From contig CAKQSF010000001.1 of assembly GCA_934272845.1 (NCBI GenBank), forward strand, positions 178,535 through 242,534: a DNA stretch of 64,000 nucleotides, given 5' to 3'. The stretch's first letter is position 1; every line of letters begins with the position of its first letter. Of this stretch, positions 44,516-52,760 are shown in pieces. Below the pieces are notes generated by a model. That model saw nothing but the letters and a program-made list of their open reading frames with translations. It had not been told where the DNA came from and ran no database searches. This DNA comes from an uncultured Prevotella sp. GTDB taxonomy: Bacteria; Bacteroidota; Bacteroidia; Bacteroidales; Bacteroidaceae. The position numbers and the translations under genes are program-made.

Positions 44516-44561
44516 CAAAGGTACATTATTTTTTTTATTTGTGCACGTATTTTGTACAAAA
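44516..44561 (-). promoter_or_regulatory. rhaB upstream region: -7 box and candidate operator
   Basis: The minus-strand -7 TACCTTTG (44516-44523) has no TTTG at the expected distance. Instead GTGCAC (44541-44546) and the 12-bp palindrome TTTTGTACAAAA (44550-44561) lie there, suggesting a promoter that depends on a bound activator. A similar GTGCACG and TTGTACAAA pair occurs beyond the small-RNA promoter (about 7475-7509). Confidence 0.45.
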
Positions 44562-44596
44562 TTTTCACATTCTGTCACTTTTTTGAATATTTTTAT

Positions 44597-44604
44597 TAAC
44601 TTTG
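44597..44604 (+). promoter_or_regulatory. -7 box upstream of the PAP2 gene
   Basis: TAACTTTG on the plus strand, 120 bp before the start codon; no good -33 partner is visible. Confidence 0.4.
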
Positions 44605-44724
44605 CAACAGTAAACAGAAAAGACAACGCAGGGCCTGCAAGCAGCGAATCAGGCACGTTGGCGTTATCTTATATACCCATAAGTATGGTTCTGCTAATTA
44701 CCACCGCAAGATGAAACTTCCATA

Positions 44725-45360
44725 ATGGACACACAATTATTTTTCTTTATCAATGGTCACAATACTCCTTTCCTTGACCATTTCATGTATCTCATCACCC
44801 TAAAGACCGTTTGGATTCCCCTGTACGTTAGTCTACTTTATATTGTTTGGCGCAACTACTCATGGAGGGGCGTACTGACGATATTACTGATGGTAGGCAT
44901 CGGTATGCTCATTACCGACTGGGCAAATGCTCATCTGCTACGCCCTTGGATAGGAAGACTACGCCCAAGCAACCCTGACAATCCAATATCAAGCATGGTA
45001 CATATTGTCAATGGACGCAGAGGCAGTGGATGCGGGTTTCCTTCTGCTCACGCAGCCAACATTTGGTTGCTGTCCCTGCTGATGATGAGGTACTTCCGTA
45101 ACGAACGCGTGACGCGCGCTGTTATAGGCACAGCGCTGCTTGTATGTTACTCTCGCGTATATCTCGGCTTCCATTATCCAGGCGATATACTCGGTGGTTT
45201 TGTGCTTGCATACATTGTTTCCTCACTTCTAATGTGGGCAAATGAGGAATTTCTACATTTTAAGAACGTAAGAGAAACACGCGATGCCTGGGTAACAGCA
45301 ACCGTAGCATGGGGCACCATAGGAGTCTTCGCAGTAATAGCGTTATGCAACACATTTTAG
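44725..45360 (+). CDS. PAP2-family membrane phosphatase
   Basis: The 211-residue protein has about five membrane helices and the three acid-phosphatase motifs: RPWIGRLRP (about residues 73-81), GFPSAHAAN (C2, catalytic His) and SRVYLGFHYPGD (C3, nucleophile His). It likely dephosphorylates undecaprenyl-PP or another lipid phosphate, as PgpB/BcrC-type enzymes or lipid A phosphatases do; which one cannot be told. Monocistronic. Confidence 0.9.
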   Translation: MDTQLFFFINGHNTPFLDHFMYLITLKTVWIPLYVSLLYIVWRNYSWRGVLTILLMVGIGMLITDWANAHLLRPWIGRLRPSNPDNPISSMVHIVNGRRGSGCGFPSAHAANIWLLSLLMMRYFRNERVTRAVIGTALLVCYSRVYLGFHYPGDILGGFVLAYIVSSLLMWANEEFLHFKNVRETRDAWVTATVAWGTIGVFAVIALCNTF

Positions 45361-45434
45361 AACACAGTGTGCAACATAGCACCTTAAGATGCTGAAAATG
45401 TAACAATAGCGACCATTTTTTTTCTAAAAAGTTC

Positions 45435-45463
45435 TTTGATATCATATTAATTTATTAACTTTG
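45435..45463 (+). promoter_or_regulatory. Promoter of lysS
   Basis: -33 TTTG (45435-45438), 17-bp spacer (short), -7 TAACTTTG (45456-45463); start codon 74 bp downstream. Confidence 0.6.
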
Positions 45464-45536
45464 CACTTGATTATGCGTATTTTTATCATGTAACAATGCG
45501 CATATTACAGTTTGATACGAAAAAGATACAGAATAT

Positions 45537-47324
45537 ATGAACATACTTGAACTTAGTGAACAGGAGATAGGAAGACGCGAAAGCATGCAGGAACTGCGCA
45601 ACATGGGCATTGATCCATATCCTGCAGCAGAATATCCTACAGACGCTTTCTCTACCGATATTATAGAAAACTTTGTTGATCTTCCAAAGGAAAAAGACGA
45701 GGAAGGAAATGAAGTTCCAGGAAAAGCAACAGCAGAGAACAGCCGTAACGTTTGCATCGCAGGCAGAATGATGGGCAGACGTATCATGGGCAAAGCCGCA
45801 TTCGTAGAACTCCAGGACTCTAAGGGACGCATTCAGGTGTACGTTACACGTGATGACATCTGCCCAGGTGAGAACAAGGACTATTATAATAAGGTGTTCA
45901 AGAAACTGCTCGATATCGGTGATTTCATAGGTATCAAGGGTTACGTATTCCGTACGCAGACAGGTGAGATATCTGTTCATGCCAAGGAGTTAACTTTACT
46001 ATCTAAGTCTCTGAAGCCATTACCTATCGTTAAGTACAAGGATGGCGTGGCATACGACAAGTTCGATGACCCAGAATTACGCTATCGTCAGCGCTACGTA
46101 GACCTCGTTGTCAACGATGGAGTGAAGGATACATTCCTCAAACGTGCCACAGTAGTACGCACCCTGCGTCGTGTACTTGACAACGCTGGTTACACTGAGG
46201 TAGAGACCCCTACCCTGCAGTCTATAGCAGGTGGCGCAAGCGCACGTCCATTCATCACTCATTTCAATGCGCTTAACATTCCTATGTACATGCGTATCGC
46301 TACGGAATTGTACCTAAAGCGACTCATCGTTGGTGGATTTGAGGGTGTTTACGAGATTGGTAAGAACTTCCGTAACGAGGGTATGGACAAAAACCACAAC
46401 CCTGAGTTCACTTGCATGGAACTGTACGTATCATACAAGGACTACAATTGGATGATGTCGTTCACAGAAAAACTGCTTGAAGAGATTTGTATCGCTGTAA
46501 ACGGAAAGCCTGAGACGGTAATTGACGGAAAGACAATATCATTCAAGGCTCCTTTCCGCAGACTGCCTATCCTCGATGCTATAAAAGAGAAGACCGGCTA
46601 TGACCTCTCTGGCATGAGCGAGGACGAAATGCGAGAGACCGCTAAGAAACTCGGCATTGAGGTTGACGAGACCATGGGCAAGGGCAAACTTATCGACGAG
46701 ATATTCGGTGAGACCTGCGAAGGTACATTCATTCAGCCTACATTCATCACTGATTATCCTGTAGAGATGTCACCTCTCACCAAGATGCATCGCAGCAAAC
46801 CAGGACTTACAGAACGTTTTGAGTTGATGGTAAACGGCAAGGAACTTGCCAATGCATACTCAGAACTTAATGATCCTATAGACCAAGAGGAGCGATTCAT
46901 TGACCAAATGAAACTTGCTGACAAGGGAGATGACGAGGCAATGATTATCGACTACGACTTCCTTCGTGCCCTTCAGTACGGTATGCCACCTACGAGTGGT
47001 ATCGGTATAGGTATCGATCGTCTCGTAATGCTCATGACAGGCAACGCCTTCATTCAGGAAGTACTGTTCTTCCCACAGATGAAACCAGAGCCAAAGCAGC
47101 CTAAGGCAAGCAAGGACGAGTGGAAAGCAATAGGCGTTAGCGAGGAATGGATACCTCTCTTCAACAAGGCAGGATATTACCTCCTCTCTGACTTGAAGGA
47201 CGTAAAGGCACAAAAACTGCAAATGGACGTTTGCGGAGTAAACAAGAAATACAAACTCGGACTAGAGAATCCGAAGGTTGACGACTTCCAGAAGTATATC
47301 GACGCCGCTAACAGTAATCTCTAA
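45537..47324 (+). CDS. lysS: Lysyl-tRNA synthetase, class II
   Basis: Charges tRNA-Lys. The 595-residue protein has an N-terminal OB-fold anticodon-binding domain ([31 protein letters not shown]), class II motif 1 and motif 2 ([20 protein letters not shown]) and motif 3 ([14 protein letters not shown]). A C-terminal extension of about 85 residues ([11 protein letters not shown]...[17 protein letters not shown]) is a Bacteroidetes feature. gpsA follows 96 bp downstream, a common neighbour. Confidence 0.97.
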   Translation: MNILELSEQEIGRRESMQELRNMGIDPYPAAEYPTDAFSTDIIENFVDLPKEKDEEGNEVPGKATAENSRNVCIAGRMMGRRIMGKAAFVELQDSKGRIQVYVTRDDICPGENKDYYNKVFKKLLDIGDFIGIKGYVFRTQTGEISVHAKELTLLSKSLKPLPIVKYKDGVAYDKFDDPELRYRQRYVDLVVNDGVKDTFLKRATVVRTLRRVLDNAGYTEVETPTLQSIAGGASARPFITHFNALNIPMYMRIATELYLKRLIVGGFEGVYEIGKNFRNEGMDKNHNPEFTCMELYVSYKDYNWMMSFTEKLLEEICIAVNGKPETVIDGKTISFKAPFRRLPILDAIKEKTGYDLSGMSEDEMRETAKKLGIEVDETMGKGKLIDEIFGETCEGTFIQPTFITDYPVEMSPLTKMHRSKPGLTERFELMVNGKELANAYSELNDPIDQEERFIDQMKLADKGDDEAMIIDYDFLRALQYGMPPTSGIGIGIDRLVMLMTGNAFIQEVLFFPQMKPEPKQPKASKDEWKAIGVSEEWIPLFNKAGYYLLSDLKDVKAQKLQMDVCGVNKKYKLGLENPKVDDFQKYIDAANSNL

Positions 47325-47420
47325 CAGGCAGTGACTTTTAAGTTGTAAGTTTCAAGTCACAGTTCTGCGGATAACACAACCGACTGTTTGCGCATAACTG
47401 TGACTGCAACATAACTGACA

Positions 47421-48422
47421 ATGACAATGTTTGACTGTGGAAAAATAGCAATTATCGGTGGCGGTAGCTGGGCGACGGCTATTGCGAAAATTGTTGTAGG
47501 CAGCACGCACCATATAGGATGGTACATGCGAAGAGATGACCGAATAGAGGACTTTAAACGCCTTGGTCATAACCCCGCATACCTCACAAGCGTACACTTC
47601 AACATGGACGAGATAACGTTCAGTTCCGACATCAACAAGATAGCCCAGGCTTACGACACTTTGGTATTCGTGACTCCGTCACCATATCTAAAGAACCACC
47701 TAAGGAAACTGAAGGTAAAACTGCACGACAAGTTCATCGTTACAGCCATCAAAGGCATCGTACCAGACGAGAACCTTGTGTGCTCAGAGTACTTCCATGA
47801 GGTGCTCGATGTACCATACGAGAACCTAGCATGCATCGGTGGTCCTAGCCATGCTGAGGAAGTAGCATTAGAACGTTTGTCCTATCTCACCGTAGGATGT
47901 TCTGATACAGACAAGGCAGACGCCTTCGCCAAAGTGCTAAGTGGGCGTTTTATCAAGACTAAGGTATCAAGCGATGTTATCGGCATAGAGTATTCATCAG
48001 TACTGAAGAATGTTTACGCCATAGCAGCCGGTATCTGTTCAGGTCTGAAATATGGTGATAACTTCCAGGCAGTGCTTATGGCAAACGCCCTACAGGAGAT
48101 GTCTCGTTTCCTGAAGTGTGTGCATCCTATAGAGCGTCACATGGAAGACAGTGTCTACATCGGTGACCTGCTCGTCACAGGATATTCTAATTTCTCGCGT
48201 AACCGCACGTTCGGAACGATGATAGGAAAAGGATATTCCGTGAAATCTGCACAGATAGAAATGGAGATGATTGCCGAAGGATATTTCGGAACAAAGTGCA
48301 TGAAGGAAATAAACAAACACATGCACGTGAATATGCCGATACTTGACGCTGTATATAATATACTGTATGAGCGGATAACTCCGCAGGTTGAAATAAAACT
48401 CCTTACAGATTCCTTCCGCTAG
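47421..48422 (+). CDS. gpsA: NAD(P)H-dependent glycerol-3-phosphate dehydrogenase
   Basis: Reduces DHAP to sn-glycerol 3-phosphate for phospholipid synthesis. The 333-residue protein has the Rossmann motif IAIIGGGSWATAIAKIV, then AIKGIVPDENLV and the GPSHAEEVALER and EYSSVLKNVYAIAAGICSGLKYGDN signatures. MTMFDCGK (47421) or MFDCGK (47427) may be the start. It is downstream of lysS; here a two-component pair follows. Confidence 0.95.
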   Translation: MTMFDCGKIAIIGGGSWATAIAKIVVGSTHHIGWYMRRDDRIEDFKRLGHNPAYLTSVHFNMDEITFSSDINKIAQAYDTLVFVTPSPYLKNHLRKLKVKLHDKFIVTAIKGIVPDENLVCSEYFHEVLDVPYENLACIGGPSHAEEVALERLSYLTVGCSDTDKADAFAKVLSGRFIKTKVSSDVIGIEYSSVLKNVYAIAAGICSGLKYGDNFQAVLMANALQEMSRFLKCVHPIERHMEDSVYIGDLLVTGYSNFSRNRTFGTMIGKGYSVKSAQIEMEMIAEGYFGTKCMKEINKHMHVNMPILDAVYNILYERITPQVEIKLLTDSFR

Positions 48423-48517
48423 GCATCCCACATACAATATACGAAAAGAATAGATTCCATCACCAAGGGTGAGATAAGAGAATAAAGATTACGAACAAAA
48501 CTAAAATCGCAAAGAAT

Positions 48518-48940
48518 ATGGGTGTTCAAATTAATCCAGAAGTGGACCAGACACAGGTGACGATACTCGTCGTTGACGACATCCCACTGAACGTATTACT
48601 TATTCAGAAAATGTTAGGCAGGTTCAAATTTAAAGTCCTTACAGCCAACAATGGACAGGCTGCGCTTGACATTATAGCAAGCCAACCTGTAGACCTCGTG
48701 TTGCTCGACCTCATGATGCCAGGAATTGACGGCTATGAAGTGCTGCGCCAACTGCGTGCTAACGATTCTACGAAACCACTTCCTGTAGTCATCCTTTCTG
48801 CATTAAACTCAAGTGACGATGTAACAAAGGGATTCCAGTTAGGTGCCAACGACTTCATTACCAAACCAATCATAATGGAGCGTCTACTCACTTGCGTAGC
48901 GACACAGGCAAACCAGATTTGGGAAAAGAAAAACTCTTAA
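48518..48940 (+). CDS. Single-domain response regulator
   Basis: The 140-residue protein is a receiver domain with acidic pocket Asp20-Asp21, phospho-acceptor Asp64 (LLDLMMPG), Ser94 and Lys116 (DFITKP), and no output domain. It must act by phosphotransfer or protein contact (CheY/Spo0F style). The histidine kinase gene follows 119 bp downstream on the same strand, a probable cognate. Confidence 0.9.
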   Translation: MGVQINPEVDQTQVTILVVDDIPLNVLLIQKMLGRFKFKVLTANNGQAALDIIASQPVDLVLLDLMMPGIDGYEVLRQLRANDSTKPLPVVILSALNSSDDVTKGFQLGANDFITKPIIMERLLTCVATQANQIWEKKNS

Positions 48941-49059
48941 CTCCCATTAGAAGATAACACAACACCGTTAGTTTTCATTACGCTACATAAAAAACATACA
49001 TTGTTGAAAGTGAATTTGCAGTAAGGTCCACCTAAACAATACAGAATATACCAGAAGAC

Positions 49060-49890
49060 ATGAATCTCCTAATCTATATAGTCTTGACATGTGCTGTTAT
49101 AGGCTTGACTGTCGCTCTTAGCCGCGTCCGTTTTACCGTGCACAAGCAAAAGTTGCAGATGAAGGAATTAGAACATTCACGCGACGAGGCAATAAAAGAG
49201 TCAAAGGCAAAGGATATGTTCGTACAGAACATGAGTCATGAGGTGCGCACCCCACTTAACGCTGTTGTAGGATTCGCACAATTGCTTGCCATGCCACCAG
49301 AGTTTCTTACACAAGAGGAACGCGATGAGTATGCGCAGCACATTCAGCATAATAGTAACATGCTCACTATGCTGATAGACGACATTCTGAATATCTCAGA
49401 TATTAAGAGTGGCAATTACTCCATTACACTTAACGATCATCCACTGAACGCTTTGTGTAACACTGCGCTGGCATCTGTTAAGTATAGAGTACGCTCTGAC
49501 ATAGAGTTACGCTACGAATCAAAAATACCTGACGACTTCACTGTGCATACTGACGCACGAAGAGTGCAGCAGATACTCATCAACTACCTTACCAACGCTA
49601 TCAAGCATACACAGACTGGTTCCATTGTCTTATCTACTTCCTTAGAGGAACACCCAGGAATGGTAACATTCGCTGTAACAGATACGGGCGAAGGGGTGCC
49701 TATAGACCAAGCAAAGAACATATTCCACCGCTTTACAAAACTTAATGATTACGTACAGGGAACAGGACTCGGTCTCAACATCTGCCTTATGTTGTCAGAG
49801 AAACTACACGGTGAAGTGTTCCTTGACACATCTTACACAGGGGGTGCTCGCTTTGTGTTCTGCATGCCAATAGATGTAAAAGAAGCATAA
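49060..49890 (+). CDS. Membrane histidine kinase
   Basis: The 276-residue protein has one N-terminal membrane helix (residues 2-20), a short coiled linker, the H-box with phospho-His60 (MSHEVRTPLNAVVGFAQLL), N-box (QQILINYLTNAIKHT), G1 (DTGEGVPID) and G2 (GTGLGLNICLMLSEKL). It has no extracytoplasmic sensor, so the signal must come from within the membrane or cytosol. Probable partner of the single-domain regulator upstream. An inverted-repeat element lies between its stop and terminator. Confidence 0.92.
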   Translation: MNLLIYIVLTCAVIGLTVALSRVRFTVHKQKLQMKELEHSRDEAIKESKAKDMFVQNMSHEVRTPLNAVVGFAQLLAMPPEFLTQEERDEYAQHIQHNSNMLTMLIDDILNISDIKSGNYSITLNDHPLNALCNTALASVKYRVRSDIELRYESKIPDDFTVHTDARRVQQILINYLTNAIKHTQTGSIVLSTSLEEHPGMVTFAVTDTGEGVPIDQAKNIFHRFTKLNDYVQGTGLGLNICLMLSEKLHGEVFLDTSYTGGARFVFCMPIDVKEA

Positions 49891-49915
49891 ACTTACATAG
49901 ATTAGGAATAAAAAT

Positions 49916-50114
49916 TAAGTAAGTGTTCAAAATTATTTTAATATTTAATATAGGCTATTTGGGAGCAGATGTTTTCACTGTTTAAGGGAACAATGTAAAC
50001 ATTGTGACCGAAAACAGGGGAAGCAGATGCCCGAAAGAGACTGTATTAAATATTGTAAATAATACAAGAAGAAACACTTTCTCATTTGCAAAAATAATTT
50101 TGAATACTTACTTA
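49916..50114. mobile_element. MITE-like element after the histidine kinase gene (199 bp)
   Basis: Terminal inverted repeats of 24 bp with one mismatch: TAAGTAAGTGTTCAAAATTA (from 49916) and the reverse complement of the right end, TAAGTAAGTATTCAAAATTA (to 50114). It has no ORF. The left and right flanks also share ACTTACATAGA (49891 and 50107), partly inside the right end, so a true target duplication is uncertain. If the ends are (TA)AGTAAG, insertion at TA as in Tc1/mariner-IS630 MITEs is possible. Confidence 0.82.
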
Positions 50115-50143
50115 CATAGACTAACATTAACGTTAGACAAGGC

Positions 50144-50203
50144 AAAGACCTAATGTCTACTCTTTTAAATATCGAAGAGTGTGACATTAGGTCTTTCTTT
50201 TTT
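50144..50203 (+). terminator. Terminator of the receiver/histidine kinase genes
   Basis: AAAGACCTAATGTC...GACATTAGGTCTTT, a long stem with inner ACTCTT/AAGAGT pairing and a T tract. The MITE at 49916-50114 separates it from the kinase stop codon by about 250 bp. Confidence 0.9.
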
Positions 50204-50255
50204 TAATAACACATGCACAATATCTATCAATATGAGCAATAAATCATATTTATTC

Positions 50256-50286
50256 TTTGTAGAATGAAAAATAATTCTTACCTTTG
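50256..50286 (+). promoter_or_regulatory. Promoter of etfB
   Basis: -33 TTTG (50256-50259), 19-bp spacer, -7 TACCTTTG (50279-50286); start codon 132 bp downstream. Confidence 0.88.
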
Positions 50287-50417
50287 CGTACGCTTGCTAT
50301 AAATGACAGCAATAAATATTTAGCACACTATTATATAAAACGGGGTACACAACACCTACAGACTACCACCGTTTTCATACATAACCAAACAGAAGAAAAT
50401 AACAAAATCAAAAAATT

Positions 50418-51299
50418 ATGAGTTTGAAAATCGTTGTACTTGCCAAGCAAGTACCTGACACCAGAAACGTGGGACCCGACGCCATGACTCCTGAAGGCAC
50501 GGTTAACCGCAGTGCTCTGCCTGCCGTGTTCAACCCCGACGACCTCAATGCGTTGGAACAGGCGCTCATTCTTAAAGACAAATTCCCTGGTTCTACAATC
50601 TCTGTTGTAACAATGGGACTGCCTAAATCGGCAGAAGTCATAAGAGAGGCCCTCTATCGCGGTGCTGACTGCGGATATGTCGTGACAGACAGACCTCTCG
50701 GTGGCGCTGACACCCTTGCCACATCATACACTCTTGCACAGGCTATCAAGAAAATAGGCGATTTCGATATCATCATTGGCGGACGTCAGGCTATTGATGG
50801 TGACACCGCACAGGTGGGACCACAGATAGCAGAGAAACTCGGACTGACACAGGTTACTTACGCTGAGGAGATTGTTTCTCTTGACGAAAAGGAACGTAAG
50901 ACTATCATCAAGCGTCACATCGATGGTGGCGTGGAGACTGTAGAGGCTCCGTTGCCACTGGTAGTTACCGTTAATGGCAGTGCCGCACCTTGCCGTCCTC
51001 GCAACGCAAAACTCGTGATGAAATATAAGAATGCTACTGTTCCTGCAGAGCGTACACCTGAGAATAAGGAAAAGTTCGAGGAGATGATAACACGTAAGCC
51101 TTATCTGAACATTACACAGTGGGGAGCCGCTGACATTGAGTGCGACCCTAAGCAGATTGGTAAGGCTGGCTCACCTACTAACGTGAAGGCCGTAAAGAAC
51201 ATCGTGTTCAAGGCGAAGGAGAGCCGTACCATGACGGGATCTGACGAGGATATCAACAACCTCATTGTAGAACTGCTTAACGAGAAGATTATTGGATAA
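50418..51299 (+). CDS. etfB: Electron transfer flavoprotein, beta subunit
   Basis: Carries AMP or, in bifurcating types, a second FAD, and pairs with EtfA to move electrons from acyl-CoA dehydrogenase. The 293-residue protein has MSLKIVVLAKQVPDTRNVGPDAMTPEGTVNR at its start, DRPLGGADTLATSYTLAQAI (nucleotide site) and GGRQAIDGDTAQVGPQIAEKLG. Length is somewhat above the usual 250-260. etfA follows, but only after an unusually large 415-bp gap. Confidence 0.95.
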   Translation: MSLKIVVLAKQVPDTRNVGPDAMTPEGTVNRSALPAVFNPDDLNALEQALILKDKFPGSTISVVTMGLPKSAEVIREALYRGADCGYVVTDRPLGGADTLATSYTLAQAIKKIGDFDIIIGGRQAIDGDTAQVGPQIAEKLGLTQVTYAEEIVSLDEKERKTIIKRHIDGGVETVEAPLPLVVTVNGSAAPCRPRNAKLVMKYKNATVPAERTPENKEKFEEMITRKPYLNITQWGAADIECDPKQIGKAGSPTNVKAVKNIVFKAKESRTMTGSDEDINNLIVELLNEKIIG

Positions 51300-51551
51300 G
51301 TCGATTTTTTCGGTTATGGTTTAGTAAGTGACGATGAATGGCTTCAAAATATCCTAAAAGATATGACATAGCAACAAAAAAAAATATATAATTTACTCCG
51401 TTAAATTGTACCAAGTATTTTTTTATCATCACTAAATAAAACTAACGCAAAACAACTATGTCTGCGCAAGGGGTGTCTATACATTTTTATCTTACAATCT
51501 GTAAGTAAAGACACAGGATTTGCTTACAGTTTTCAGAGGTACCCAACAGCA

Positions 51552-51657
51552 TTGTAATTTGGGCATGATTACATTGTAATTAAGCCTTAATTACCTTGTA
51601 ATTTGGATGCAATTGCATTGTGATTTGGGCACTTTCAGATTGTAAGTTAGCGTGTAT
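51552..51657. repeat. 22-bp tandem repeat in the etfB-etfA gap, 4.8 copies
   Basis: Units start at 51552, 51574, 51596, 51618 and 51640: TTGTAATTTGGGCATGATTA-type, each an imperfect TGTAA...TTACA palindrome. The first half matches the unit after guaD (TTGTAATTTGGGCACTTTTA) in 16 of the first 20 bases or better. The rest of the gap 51300-51714 has a short GTAAG/CTTAC inverted repeat (51500-51525) and an AACCAAACAAC leader before etfA. Confidence 0.88.
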
Positions 51658-51714
51658 ATAAAAAAGGCACTTTACTAAACGACAAATCGACAAAATAACC
51701 AAACAACAAAAATC

Positions 51715-52755
51715 ATGAATAACGTTTTTGTATATTGCGAGATAGAGGGCACAAAGGTTAAGGATGTGTCGCTCGAACTGCTCACTAAGGGACGCAAACT
51801 GGCTAACACCCTTGGCGTAGAACTGGAATGTATCATTGCTGGCAGCGGACTTGACGGCGTAGAACAGCAGGTGATGAAGTATGGTGTTGACAAGGTTCAC
51901 GTGTTCGACGCTGAAGGATTATTCCCTTATACCTCTAACCCTCACACTGCATTGGTGGTAAACCTCTTTAAGGAGGAGAAACCGCAGATATGCCTCATGG
52001 GTGCAACGGTGATTGGTCGTGACCTCGGTCCACGCGTGTCTTCTGCACTCTTCAGCGGTCTTACAGCCGACTGTACTGAACTTGAGATTGGCGACTTCGA
52101 CATGAAGGTAAAGAATGAGGCTGGCGAACTGGTGACAAAGCACTACGAACAGCAACTCTACCAGATACGTCCTGCCTTCGGTGGCAACATCGTCGCTACC
52201 ATCGTCAACCCTGAGCATCGCCCACAGATGGCGACTGTACGTGAGGGCGTGATGAAGAAAGAGGTGCTGGACGAGAACTACAAGGGTGAGGTAATCCGTC
52301 ACGACGTAGCGAAATATGTTCCTCAGACGGAGTATGTAGTGAAAGTTTTGGACCGCCACGTTGAGGAAGCCAAGCATAACCTGAAAGGGGCTCCTATCGT
52401 AGTAGCCGGTGGTTACGGCGTAGGCTCAAAGGAAGGATTCGACCAACTCTTCGAACTGGCTAAGGAACTACACGCTGAGGTTGGCGCAAGCCGTGCAGCG
52501 GTAGACGCTGGCTGGATTGACCACGACCGTCAGATAGGACAAACAGGCGTAACGGTTAGACCAAAGGTATATATCGCCTGCGGCATATCTGGACAGATAC
52601 AGCACATCGCAGGTATGCAGGACGCAGGTATTATAATATCTATCAACAACGACCCTGACGCTCCTATCAACGCCATCGCTGACTATGTAATTAACGGTAC
52701 CGTGGAGGAAGTGGTGCCAAAACTCATTAAGTACTACAAGCAGAATAACAAATAA
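51715..52755 (+). CDS. etfA: Electron transfer flavoprotein, alpha subunit
   Basis: FAD-binding partner of EtfB. The 346-residue protein has an N-terminal alpha/beta domain (MNNVFVYCEIEGTKVKDVSLELLTKGRKLA) and the C-terminal FAD domain with VVAGGYGVGSKEGF, GASRAAVDAGWIDHDRQIGQTGVTVRPKVYIACGISGQIQH and IIISINNDPDAPI. It is 5 bp upstream of the dehydrogenase gene. Confidence 0.96.
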   Translation: MNNVFVYCEIEGTKVKDVSLELLTKGRKLANTLGVELECIIAGSGLDGVEQQVMKYGVDKVHVFDAEGLFPYTSNPHTALVVNLFKEEKPQICLMGATVIGRDLGPRVSSALFSGLTADCTELEIGDFDMKVKNEAGELVTKHYEQQLYQIRPAFGGNIVATIVNPEHRPQMATVREGVMKKEVLDENYKGEVIRHDVAKYVPQTEYVVKVLDRHVEEAKHNLKGAPIVVAGGYGVGSKEGFDQLFELAKELHAEVGASRAAVDAGWIDHDRQIGQTGVTVRPKVYIACGISGQIQHIAGMQDAGIIISINNDPDAPINAIADYVINGTVEEVVPKLIKYYKQNNK

Positions 52756-52760
52756 CGACA

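Noticed and set aside
44605..44724. tRNA or riboswitch in the leader of the PAP2 gene
   Set aside because: No cloverleaf, TTCGA-like loop or paired anticodon stem could be drawn; only a -7 box is supported.
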